Assembly (NCBI RefSeq): GCF_040499845.1
Contig: NZ_CP159342.1
Location: 2,170,001 to 2,234,000, forward strand
Origin: Micromonospora sp. CCTCC AA 2012012
GTDB lineage: Bacteria; Actinomycetota; Actinomycetes; Mycobacteriales; Micromonosporaceae
DNA: 64,000 bases
Direction of reading: 5' to 3'
The notes below the pieces were generated by a model. That model was not told the DNA's origin and did not search any database. It saw nothing but the letters and a program-made list of their open reading frames with translations. A program made the translations under genes and the position numbers. The number at the start of each line of letters is the position of its first letter. The stretch's first letter is position 1. Positions 36,808 to 44,216 of this stretch are shown here, one piece after another.

Positions 36808-36828
36808 CGAGCCCGAAAGAGGTAGTAG

Positions 36829-37482
36829 ATGCCATTCCCCGCATCAAGAGTGGTTATCAGCAATCACGCAAAACGTGTTTTCGCAGCCATCCTAGCCGCG
36901 GTTGCCGCGATCGCTGGGGTCATCGCTCCCGTCTCCCCGGCCTCCGCCGAAGTTGGTGCGCCGACCTGCGCCCACTGGGTGTTTCCCACGCACTGCGTCA
37001 CCTACCTGCGTGGCGACAGCCCGGACCTGAGGGTCGGCGACATCACCAGCTGGGCCACCCTCGGCGACAAGGTCGACTACTGGACCTCGGCCGCATCCGT
37101 ACCGCCTGCCATCAACAAAATCTCCGTCGCCGGCAACTCGCAGTCCTGCACCTACAAGTCGACCAGCTCGGGCATCTCCACGGCCAAGCCGATCAAGGTC
37201 ACCCAGATCGACACGTTTTCCTTCAGCACTGTGGGCTTCGGGTTCTCTTTCACTTCGGCAGGCACCGCGACTGTCACGGCGAACGCGACCAAAACCGAGT
37301 TCTCCATCACCACCGTCGCCACGAACGCCGGTTGCACCAGCGCCTCATATGCCCTGACCTTCATCCCGGACGGGATCGGCTACATCTACCGTTTGACGCA
37401 CCGAGTCAGCACCACGTACGACTGGGGCAACGGAAAGACCGTCACGAACGGCACCCTGGACGACACCAGCCTGCGAACCTGA
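36829..37482 (+). CDS. Secreted protein A of a duplicated pair
   Basis: A 217-residue exported protein with no family I can name. The signal peptide covers residues 1 to about 40 (VVISNHAKRVFAAILAAVA, cleavage after SPASA). The mature part is about 177 residues, beta-rich, with four Cys (around 47, 56, 107 and 169), probably two disulfides. The middle (about 123-165) is a long Ser/Thr-rich alternation of polar and aromatic residues (TFSFSTVGFGFSFTSAGTA, then TVTANATKTEFSITTVATN), followed by YIYRLTHRV and YDWGNGKTVTN. ATG 36829 with GAAAGAGG upstream. Nearly identical protein B lies 426 bp downstream with duplicated flanks. Confidence 0.85.
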   Translation: MPFPASRVVISNHAKRVFAAILAAVAAIAGVIAPVSPASAEVGAPTCAHWVFPTHCVTYLRGDSPDLRVGDITSWATLGDKVDYWTSAASVPPAINKISVAGNSQSCTYKSTSSGISTAKPIKVTQIDTFSFSTVGFGFSFTSAGTATVTANATKTEFSITTVATNAGCTSASYALTFIPDGIGYIYRLTHRVSTTYDWGNGKTVTNGTLDDTSLRT

Positions 37483-37517
37483 GCTGGGGCGTAGCCACAC
37501 TCCACAGTCGACCGGAT

Positions 37518-37541
37518 CGGGACGCCCACGCGGGCGTCCCG
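37518..37541 (+). terminator. Terminator hairpin after secreted protein A
   Basis: CGGGACGCCC (37518-37527) and GGGCGTCCCG (37532-37541) pair perfectly over 10 bp with loop ACGC. A very similar hairpin follows protein B at the same distance, so the terminator was part of the duplicated unit. Confidence 0.75.
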
Positions 37542-37788
37542 ACGCCTCTGCGGTTTCGGCGGCGCGCGCCGGTGACGCAATCTCAGCGCACGAACGAATC
37601 GGCACACCAGCGGGATGTCGACCTCGACGGAGCCGCTGTCCGGCGCCGCCAGAAAGATCGAGAACTGCCGGCCCGCCGCTCGCGTCGTCCACACCACCGC
37701 CAGGCCAGCGCCAGAACCAGCCACCGGGCCGACAAGTTCTCATCGAGCCCTGATCAAGATCCCCGACCCGAATGTCGCGGCATCGCGG

Positions 37789-37887
37789 TATAAGAAAAAG
37801 TGATCGCGTCACAAGTAGATGGTATTTCTCTAACTCCGGGAAGCAGGCAACAATTATTCCGACCATCAGCGCCGACAGGGATGATGG
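37789..37887 (+). promoter_or_regulatory. Duplicated promoter and leader of secreted protein B
   Basis: TATAAG (37789-37794) corresponds to TATAGT upstream of protein A; the following 115 bases align with that leader almost throughout, including GACCATCAGCGCCGACA and ATGATGGCGAG. The CCATCA/TGATGG stem is at 37863-37868 and 37882-37887. Confidence 0.55.
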
Positions 37888-37908
37888 CGAGACCGAGAGA
37901 GGTAGCGA

Positions 37909-38577
37909 ATGCCTTTTCCCGCACCAAGAGTGGTCATCAGCAGTCACGCAAAACGTGTTTTCGCAGCCATCCTAGCGGCAGTTGCGGCGATCGCCGGGGT
38001 TGTCGCTCCCGCATCCGCCGCCTCTGCCGAGGTGAGCACTCCCAGCTGCGCCTACTGGGTCATCCCCACTCACTGCACCACCTACCTGCGTGGTAACAGC
38101 CCGGATCTGAAAGTCGGAAACATCACCAGCTGGGCGACCCTCGGCGACAAGGTGGAGTACTGGGCCCAGCCCAGCCCGACGCCACCCTTCATCACCAAAA
38201 TCTTCGTCGCCGGAAACTCGCAGTCCTGCACCTACAAGTCGACCAGTACCGGCGCAATCTCCACAGCCAGGCCGGTGAAGGTCACCCAGACCGACACCTT
38301 CACCTTCAACACTGTGGGCTTCGGATTCTCGTTCAACTCGGCAGGCACCGCGACTGTGACGGCGAACGCGACCAAAACCGAGTTCTCCATCACCACCGTC
38401 GCTACGAATGCCCCGTGCACCAGCCCCTCATATGCCCTGACCTTCATCCCGGACGGGGTCGGCTACATCTACCGTTTGACGCACCGAGTCTTCACCACGT
38501 ACGACTGGGGCGGCGGAAAGACCGTCACGAACAGCACCGTGGACGACACCAGCCTACGGATCACCGGCGGGTACTGA
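37909..38577 (+). CDS. Secreted protein B of a duplicated pair
   Basis: A 222-residue paralogue of protein A, same length and layout: signal peptide to about residue 40 (ASAASA), four Cys at matching positions, the Ser/Thr-rich alternating segment (TFTFNTVGFGFSFNSAGTA) and YIYRLTHRVFTTYDWGGG. By eye about three quarters of residues are identical, most divergence lying just after residue 80 (YWAQPSPTPPFITK against YWTSAASVPPAINK). It has one extra residue in the STSTGA loop and a longer C-terminus (ITGGY). ATG 37909 with GAGAGG upstream. Function unknown; secreted effector or structural role inferred. Confidence 0.85.
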   Translation: MPFPAPRVVISSHAKRVFAAILAAVAAIAGVVAPASAASAEVSTPSCAYWVIPTHCTTYLRGNSPDLKVGNITSWATLGDKVEYWAQPSPTPPFITKIFVAGNSQSCTYKSTSTGAISTARPVKVTQTDTFTFNTVGFGFSFNSAGTATVTANATKTEFSITTVATNAPCTSPSYALTFIPDGVGYIYRLTHRVFTTYDWGGGKTVTNSTVDDTSLRITGGY

Positions 38578-38602
38578 ACGCCAGTAACACTGCGCGGTCG
38601 AC

Positions 38603-38636
38603 CGGGTCGGGATGTCCAGACGGGCGTCCCGACCCG
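38603..38636 (+). terminator. Terminator hairpin after secreted protein B
   Basis: CGGGTCGGGATGTCC (38603-38617) pairs with GGGCGTCCCGACCCG (38622-38636) through a 15-bp stem with two G-U wobbles and a four-base loop. It is homologous to the hairpin after protein A. Confidence 0.75.
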
Positions 38637-38874
38637 GCGAGGGCGCTACTCCTACGCTGTGAGCGGTGATCGCTGAAACGGATCGGGCCCTACCTGCGAG
38701 CGGCACCGGGCATCTTCCGCAGCTGGTCGAACGTCTGCCCACCGGGGAAGGTGTTCTCGCTGGGTCGGGACGGCACCATCCTCGTCGTCCGCGCCACCGA
38801 CGGGCGGCGCTGAACATGCTCGCTCCGGCCGGGCGCCGACACTGCCGGTTCCCGCAGATGAGGTAGCGCCTCGG

Positions 38875-39066
38875 TCACCGGGTGGCCGAGGCGCACCAGT
38901 GCCAGCGACGCCGCTCGGCCAGCGCGGGAGGTACAGCGACGAGTTCCGGCACGGCGTCGCCGGCGTGTGGGCCCCAGGTGCTGAGCACGTCGGCGAGGTG
39001 CGGGTGCTCGACGAGGCGACGGCGGACGGCGTCAAGCGCATCGGGTGGTGCCCGCACCCCCGACAT
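38875..39066 (-). pseudogene. Possible HEAT-repeat protein fragment
   Basis: A 63-codon frame with convincing protein-like composition: DALDAVRRRLVEHPHLADV, LSTWGPHAGDAVPELVAVP, LAERRRWHWC. The helix-turn-helix pattern with W-G-P-H-A and A-V-P-E-L resembles HEAT-repeat proteins of actinomycetes, which are far longer. It has no ribosome site, so I read it as the end of a larger lost gene. Confidence 0.35.
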
Positions 39067-39100
39067 CCTGCCGGACCGTCCTTACCCGACAGATACGGGT

Positions 39101-39106
39101 TATAAG
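39101..39106 (+). promoter_or_regulatory. Candidate -10 box of the small secreted protein
   Basis: TATAAG, 75 bases before the start at 39182, matches the -10 candidate of protein B (TATAAG) and sits in a comparably AT-rich leader. Confidence 0.4.
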
Positions 39107-39181
39107 ACGTCCTACGTCGAATTGAAGCGATCGCTACGCGCAAATGAAATGGCTCCTTGTCTCCTATGTGGATGACCTGCC

Positions 39182-39463
39182 ATGATGTTTTGCATGAAGC
39201 CTTCTGGACGATCTCTGGCAGCCTTGGCCGCAATAGCCGCCGGGACGCTCGCCACGCTGCTCGCGCCCGCAACCGCGCAGGCGATCACGTACCACTCGCG
39301 CTGGATCGGGCCCTTCACCGACTACGCGACCTGCCAGACGCAGAGCGCCGATGCAAATAGCCCGTCCACCAACGAATACGCCACCGACTGCTCCTACCAG
39401 GCATCAGGCATTTCCGGCCGCGGGCCAGGTTATTACTACCTCTACACCTACACTCTCGACTGA
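39182..39463 (+). CDS. Small secreted protein
   Basis: A 93-residue exported protein. The signal peptide runs to about residue 34 (SLAALAAIAAGTLATLLAP, ATAQA site). The mature 59 residues begin ITYHSRWIGPFTDYATCQ, contain two Cys that can form one disulfide and end in an aromatic GYYYLYTYTLD. Similar tiny secreted proteins occur in actinomycetes, but the function is unknown. Starts: ATG 39182, 39185 or 39194 (MKPSG); none has a clear ribosome site, and 39194 would give the most usual signal length. Confidence 0.7.
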   Translation: MMFCMKPSGRSLAALAAIAAGTLATLLAPATAQAITYHSRWIGPFTDYATCQTQSADANSPSTNEYATDCSYQASGISGRGPGYYYLYTYTLD

Positions 39464-40007
39464 CAGCGGGATGTGCCAGCCGGGTCGCCCGTCGGCCACG
39501 CCGACCGCGACGGCCCGGTCGGCGTCACCACCGGTGACGGACGCCGCCGCATGCACCCGGCCACTCGAACCTGCGTACGGACGGATTGCCGCCCCGCACC
39601 GGTAGCCACCGACCGACGTCCCGGAGCACCCCGCCGCGTCCCACCGGAGCCACCCCGGTCCATCGGCTCCTGAGCATCCACCGAGCCACCACGCCCCAGA
39701 CGTAGACACGAAAAAGCCCACGACCCAGTGGGCTTTACCAGTTCAAGGCTTTGATCAGCTCAGCAGCTGAGCTGCGCCGCCTCGTAGGCAGCTGACGTAG
39801 CCGCAGGTCATCCACCCGAGCCGGAGGTACCGGCGTACGCCGTGCCGGGTGACCGACGAATCATCTACACGCGCGGGTGGTAGGGGCCAAGAACAGTTCG
39901 TGCGTGAACCGGAGTGAGCAAGAGCGTGCCGCTGAAGCTTCGCCGGCTTCATCGCACCGATCCTCCCGGCTGCGCGGCAGCCAGGAGGATCGGTCGTGCG
40001 TGCGCGG
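39464..40007. other. Intergenic region with an isolated minus-strand terminator
   Basis: About 545 bp. The first 240 bp are Arg/Pro-rich in all frames and show nothing. The terminator at 39713-39736 faces the minus strand, and upstream of it AGCTCAGC-A-GCTGAGCT (39757-39773) is a perfect palindrome. A minus-strand frame ends at 39755 (RRYLRLGWMTCGYVSCLRGG). See findings. Confidence 0.45.
39713..39736 (-). terminator. Strong minus-strand intrinsic terminator
   Basis: On the minus strand AAAGCCCAC, six-base loop TGGGTC, GTGGGCTTT, followed by further T (the plus strand has AAAAA at 39711-39715). A 9-bp perfect stem plus U-run is rare in this GC-rich window and implies a minus-strand transcript ending here. 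Confidence 0.8.
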
Positions 40008-40454
40008 TCAGTCGGTGCTGGAGCGGGTCAGCGCCACGCCGAGGCCCAGCATGCCAACACCGAGGCCCAGGTGCAGCCAGTTGTCCGCGGTGTTGAGCGG
40101 CACGAAGTTGGCGGCGCTGTCGCTGCCGACGACAAGGCCGTAGAGCCACAGCACGAGGTAGATCGCGCCACCGCCCACCAGGTAGGCGCGGGCACCGGCG
40201 ACGGAGCGGGCCAGCAGCAGCCCGGCAACGCCGAAGAGCAGGTGCACCACGTTGTGCAGGACGGACACCTGGAACAGCCCGAGCAGCTTCGCCTCGGAGT
40301 GATGCCCGGCGAACATGAGGCTGTGGTAGTCGCTGGTGATGCCCGGGACGAATCCGAGCACCCCCACCAGCAGGAAGACCGCGCCAACCACCTGCGCGAC
40401 GAGACGCACCGGCTGCCGAGCGGTTGTCGCTACGGCATGTGAGTTGCTGGCCAT
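40008..40454 (-). CDS. DUF4383 membrane protein
   Basis: A 148-residue four-helix membrane protein. Segments: AQVVGAVFLLVGVLGFVPG, VLHNVVHLLFGVAGLLLA, YLVGGGAIYLVLWLYGLV and NWLHLGLGVGMLGLGVAL. The HNVVHLLFG and ADNWLHLGLG motifs are those of the DUF4383 family, common in actinobacteria and often stress-associated; function unknown. ATG 40454 with GGAGG upstream. Confidence 0.9.
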   Translation of the reverse strand: MASNSHAVATTARQPVRLVAQVVGAVFLLVGVLGFVPGITSDYHSLMFAGHHSEAKLLGLFQVSVLHNVVHLLFGVAGLLLARSVAGARAYLVGGGAIYLVLWLYGLVVGSDSAANFVPLNTADNWLHLGLGVGMLGLGVALTRSSTD

Positions 40455-40912
40455 GATGTCAACCTCCGAGGGAAATTCCGTACCAACCAGGGCGGACGAC
40501 GCCTGCCACCGCCAGATTCAGTGAGGATTCGGAGACGGCTCGGCTTCGGATCGCCGTCGAACAGAGAATCCTTCGTAGCTGCAGAATGTGAACCCTCGCC
40601 GCCCGCCTACAGGTCGTCGACTTGGTCGAGGTCGAAGGGCCAGGACGACTGCAGACCGGACAGACACAGGGACACCCACCCCTGCCAGCGTGGATCCTCG
40701 TACCGCTCCGCCTCGACGCCGGCCGCGTGGTGGCAGCGGCATCATGACGGTGCGCCAACAGACTGCGGCACTCACTCAGATCAGCGCCCCTTCGACCGAA
40801 GACGTCTGGTAGGCACCGCTCACGTTGGGTGCGCTTACTCTTGACGAAGCGGCGGAGCCAGTCGTCGGACGACCGGCGGAGCCGCATCCCGGGACGCCAA
40901 TAGGCATAGATC
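40455..40912. other. Intergenic region upstream of DUF4383
   Basis: About 458 bp. It holds the promoter side of the DUF4383 gene (right of 40454) and the downstream end of the sortase gene. No protein-like frame, palindrome or RNA gene recognised. Confidence 0.4.
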
Positions 40913-41599
40913 CTACGCGGGGTGGGCGTGCGCGAGGCGGGCGTAGACGATGACGTTGTCGCGGTAGTGCCCGGTCGTGTCGTCGAATTCACCGCCGCAG
41001 GTGATGAGCCGCAGCGCGGCGTGGTCGGTCGGCCCGTACACCTCATCCGTCGGAAATCGGTCCTTCGGATACTGCTGGACCTTCGTCACGGTGAACATCG
41101 CTACGCTGCCGTCTTCCCGTGCGACTGAGATGCCGTCGCCGATGTGCAGCCGGCTGAGCTCGAAGAAGCTACCGCGTTTGCCCTTCCAGTTCACGTGTCC
41201 GGCGAGTACGGCTGGGCCGAGAGCGCCGGGGGCCGGCGCCTTGGTGAACCAGCCGACGTCGGTGGCACTGTCGGGTACCTGCATCGCGCCGTCGGCCTGC
41301 AGACCGAGGCTGACCGTCGCGGCGGTGATCTTCAACGACGGGATCGACACCCGCGTGGGGGGTGAGCTGGCCATCAGCGGTCCGGTGGTCAGCTCCCCTG
41401 CTCGGGTCACGGGCTCCGATGGCGAATTGGTCGGGGCGGCCGCCGCGTTCATGACGGCCGGGGGCGACTCGCCCTCATGGCCGGTGACCGCGAAGCCGAT
41501 GGCGGCGATCCCGGTGAGGGCGAGGATGCCGGCCGCCGCCACGAGCGTGAGACGCTCCCGACGGCGGCCGGCCGGCACGTGAATGTCGCCGGTACCCAT
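40913..41599 (-). CDS. Class F sortase
   Basis: A 228-residue membrane-anchored transpeptidase. An N-terminal helix (LTLVAAAGILALTGIAAIGFAV, about 15-37) precedes a Thr/Ser/Pro linker and a sortase beta-barrel. Catalytic residues are visible: His in VLAGHVNW (about 133), Cys in RLITCGGEF (about 198) and Arg in HYRDNVIVYARL (about 212). ATG 41599 with GAGG upstream. It lies 15 bp downstream of the CHRD protein gene, a pairing often seen in actinomycetes. No canonical LPxTG substrate is encoded in the window. Confidence 0.9.
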   Translation of the reverse strand: MGTGDIHVPAGRRRERLTLVAAAGILALTGIAAIGFAVTGHEGESPPAVMNAAAAPTNSPSEPVTRAGELTTGPLMASSPPTRVSIPSLKITAATVSLGLQADGAMQVPDSATDVGWFTKAPAPGALGPAVLAGHVNWKGKRGSFFELSRLHIGDGISVAREDGSVAMFTVTKVQQYPKDRFPTDEVYGPTDHAALRLITCGGEFDDTTGHYRDNVIVYARLAHAHPA

Positions 41600-41614
41600 G
41601 TGACGTACCTCGTT

Positions 41615-42409
41615 TCAGCGCGCGCCGGCGAACCGGCGTCGCGCCGCCACCACCGCGCCCGCGGCCCCTAGCAGGGCGAGGCCGCCGACGCCGAACAGGA
41701 CCCCTGGCGAGGTGCTGTCGGTGGTGCTGCCGTCGCCGGTGGCCACACCGCCAGCGGGGACAGAACCGGCGGCAGCGCCGCTGACCATCCCACACGTCGC
41801 CGGGTCGGTGGCCTCGGCGGGAATGCCGTTGACACCGACCGACTTGGCGAAGGTCGATTCACCGAGGGCTTCCATGTCGTACTTGCCGTTCTTGTTCGCG
41901 TCGATGCCGTGCTGCACGACGTGCAGGTCCTTGAGGTGCTCGATCGTTCCCTTCGGCAGCTCGGTGGCCGTGAACGTGCGCTCGTAGGTGAGGTCACCCT
42001 TCGCGTCGGCCTTCGGCATCCGATCCACCGCCAGCCCGCTCGCCTTCGTCGTGTCACCGGTGGTGGTCAGGGAGATGAAGATGTCGCCGTACATCTTCAA
42101 GCCCTCCTCGGTACTGACGTAGCCGTTGCCGTTGGCGTCGGCGGACTTGTCCGGGCAGTGGAAGTCCATCCCGGTGACCGCGCCGTGGATGTGCTGCGCG
42201 TGCGGCGAGTTCGGCGTCATGCCCTTCGAGCGGATCATCACCTTCAGGTCGCCGCTGTCGGTCGCCGTCAGCGTCGCGGTGCCGGTCGCGCCGGTCTCGT
42301 TGAGGTCCAGCAGCTTCACCTGCACGCTCTCATCGGCGTGAGCGACGCCCGGGAAGGCGAGGACGAGCGCCGTGGCGGGCAGGGCGAGCAGGGCTCTAGA
42401 CAGTCTCAC
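41615..42409 (-). CDS. Secreted CHRD-domain protein with C-terminal anchor helix
   Basis: A 264-residue surface protein. Signal peptide to about residue 25 (ALPATALVLAFPGVAHA). A CHRD-like beta domain follows (ATLTATDSGDLKVMIRSKG, HAQHIHGAVTGMDFHCP) with His-rich metal-binding-like residues, as in chordin and SOD-like families. The C-terminus has a Ser/Thr/Gly linker, a membrane helix (VLFGVGGLALLGAAGAVVA) and the basic tail ARRRFAGAR, i.e. a sortase-type sorting layout, yet no L-P-x-T-G or L-A-x-T-G precedes the helix. GTG 42409 after GGAGACG. Transcribed with the sortase. Confidence 0.85.
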   Translation of the reverse strand: MRLSRALLALPATALVLAFPGVAHADESVQVKLLDLNETGATGTATLTATDSGDLKVMIRSKGMTPNSPHAQHIHGAVTGMDFHCPDKSADANGNGYVSTEEGLKMYGDIFISLTTTGDTTKASGLAVDRMPKADAKGDLTYERTFTATELPKGTIEHLKDLHVVQHGIDANKNGKYDMEALGESTFAKSVGVNGIPAEATDPATCGMVSGAAAGSVPAGGVATGDGSTTDSTSPGVLFGVGGLALLGAAGAVVAARRRFAGAR

Positions 42410-42515
42410 AACACGTCTCCATTCGCTGACCCCGGCTCATGCGCCGGGGCGTCGTACGGGATTCGGTGCCGCTGTCGGTGCGGATGGGCGCGACATCCGC
42501 CCTCACTGGTAGCGA

Positions 42516-44216
42516 TCAGTCCGTGGTGCGGAAGCTCGCGGCGGCGAGGCGGGCGACGGGCTCACCGGCGGACCACTCGGCGTCGGGGGTGACCCAGCTC
42601 AGCTCGTACGGCCGACCTGGCGTGGCGCCGTTGACCAGCAGCCGGCGGGCGTGTCGCCGCTGCCCGTCCGGGCCGTCCCAGGTGAATTCCCACTCCGCCG
42701 CCCCGCCGGGACGGATCACCGGCCCGATACTGACCTTTTCGTAGCCGGGCAGCGCGCCGGTCCGCGTGAGCCGATCCGCCTCAGCGCGCCAGAAACCGCT
42801 CGGATCACGCTGCGGAGTGCGACCGAGGTCCACGGCCAACACCCGCTCACCCCGGGGATCGGACAAGCACACCACGCCGCCGTCGGTGAAGCGCATCCAC
42901 CCTTCGGGCAACCCGAGGGTGAAACCGGCCTCGTCGAGGTACGAGAACCAGCCCGGCGGCAACGCCTGGTGCCCCTCCGGGTCCTCTGACGCGGACGATA
43001 TCGGCGTGGGCACCGACGCCGCGGACGTCAGGCACGGCACGCCGGGGACCTGCGGCGCACCCGCGACGGCCGTCGCGGGTGCGGCCTCGCCGCCGGCTTG
43101 TCCCTTGGACGGCACGACAACGTCGTAGAGGCCACCCAGGCTCACGCGCACGCCTACCGCGCCGGCCCCGAGCACCCCGGCGAGAGAAAGCACTGCGACA
43201 GCGAACGTTGCGGCGGTGCGCCGCCCGATGCGCTCTCGGCGCACCGTCCTCGATTGCACGCCAGCGCCGCCGGACGGCAGGACCTGTGTCAGCGCACCGC
43301 CGGTATCCGAAAGCTTCTCGGCGGTGTCGACTCCAGGCAGCCGGTGTGTAATGCCCGAAGCGTCGGCGTCCGCCGGCGCCACGCCGCGGCGAACGACTTG
43401 GGGCGCGGTGGCGGCCCGGCCGGCAATCTTCCGCAGCCGCCGCGCCGCTTCCGCGGCGGTCATGCGGCGACGTGCGTCCCGCTCCAACAGTCCGGCGATG
43501 ACAGGAGCGAGCGGACCGGCCCTGCGCATCCGGTCCGGCGGTTCGGTGGCCAGCGCCAGCAGCGTCTCCACGATCGTGCGCCCCTGATACGGCGGGCGGC
43601 CCTCCACCGCCGCGTACAGGGTGGCGCCCAGCGCCCACAGGTCCGTCGCCGGCGACGACACACCGTCACGGACCCGCTCCGGAGCGACGTATTGCGGTGC
43701 TGCGGTGATCCCCCAGGACTGGCTCACTGCTGCGGCGCCCTCGACGGCCGCGACGCCGAAGTCGCTGAGCAGCGCCCGACCGTCGTCGGCGATCAGCACA
43801 TTGCGCGGGGTCACGTCCCGGTGCAGCACGCCCACCCGGTGCGCTGCCCGCAACGCCTCCACCAACTCCACGCCGAGGCAGGCGACCGTCCGCACCGGCA
43901 ACGGACCGTCATCGGTCAGCACCCGGTGCAACGACCGCGATGGCACGTGCTGCATCACGATCCACGGGCGGTCCTCCACGGTGATCACGTCGTAGACGCG
44001 CACCACGTGGGGATGATCCAGCCGCGCCGCCGCCTGGGCCTCTCGCAACACGCGCCGGTGCAGGTCGGCCAGCTCGGACTCGCTCAGCCCGACCCGGAAC
44101 AGCATCTCCTTGACCGCCACGTCCCGGTCCAGCAACTCGTCACGGGCCAGCCACACCCGCCCCATCCCGCCCTGCCCGATACACCGCAGCAGGCGATATC
44201 GCCCCACCCGCCGCAC
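42516..44216 (-). CDS. Serine/threonine protein kinase (Pkn-like)
   Basis: A 566-residue transmembrane kinase. The catalytic domain is at about 7-270: glycine loop IGQGGMGRVW, VAVKEML (ATP Lys), HRDVTPRNVLI (catalytic loop), LSDFGVA (DFG), YVAPERV (P+1) and DLWALGATLYAAVEG. It is basic and proline/threonine-rich until a membrane helix at about 330-350 (TFAVAVLSLAGVLGAGAVGV). The extracellular part (about 380-566) has no PASTA repeats; it contains GWFSYLDEAGFTLGLPEGW and ends WVTPDAEWSAGEP. GTG 44216 lies five bases after GGAGG; more upstream GTG 44233 is an alternative. Confidence 0.92.
   Translation of the reverse strand: MRRVGRYRLLRCIGQGGMGRVWLARDELLDRDVAVKEMLFRVGLSESELADLHRRVLREAQAAARLDHPHVVRVYDVITVEDRPWIVMQHVPSRSLHRVLTDDGPLPVRTVACLGVELVEALRAAHRVGVLHRDVTPRNVLIADDGRALLSDFGVAAVEGAAAVSQSWGITAAPQYVAPERVRDGVSSPATDLWALGATLYAAVEGRPPYQGRTIVETLLALATEPPDRMRRAGPLAPVIAGLLERDARRRMTAAEAARRLRKIAGRAATAPQVVRRGVAPADADASGITHRLPGVDTAEKLSDTGGALTQVLPSGGAGVQSRTVRRERIGRRTAATFAVAVLSLAGVLGAGAVGVRVSLGGLYDVVVPSKGQAGGEAAPATAVAGAPQVPGVPCLTSAASVPTPISSASEDPEGHQALPPGWFSYLDEAGFTLGLPEGWMRFTDGGVVCLSDPRGERVLAVDLGRTPQRDPSGFWRAEADRLTRTGALPGYEKVSIGPVIRPGGAAEWEFTWDGPDGQRRHARRLLVNGATPGRPYELSWVTPDAEWSAGEPVARLAAASFRTTD

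Larger units (their letters stand above)
37483..37908. other. Spacer between the duplicated secreted genes
   Basis: Starts with the terminator at 37518-37541 and ends with the duplicated promoter/leader of protein B (about 37785-37908). The middle 240 bp may be decayed: on the minus strand a stretch reads RQFSIFLAAPDSGSVEVDIP without a start, and I cannot assign it. Confidence 0.45.
38578..39181. other. Decayed region between secreted genes
   Basis: About 600 bp. It contains terminator 38603-38636, a plus-strand scrap without a start ending at 38813 (IFRSWSNVCPPGKVFSLGR, then TDGRR), a minus-strand HEAT-like scrap (38875-39066) and the promoter of the 39182 gene. No intact gene is seen. Confidence 0.45.

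Noticed and set aside
36829..38577. CRISPR or phage origin for the repeated unit
   Set aside because: There are only two long gene-sized repeats, no short regularly spaced repeats, and no phage structural, integrase or cas genes nearby.
39700..39780. tRNA or tmRNA upstream of the minus-strand terminator
   Set aside because: No T-loop GGTTCGA-type sequence, anticodon arm or CCA-adjacent acceptor stem could be found on either strand.
41615..42409. Calling the CHRD protein a superoxide dismutase
   Set aside because: It contains His-rich CHRD-like sequence, but the full Cu/Zn ligand set and dismutase signature are not present.
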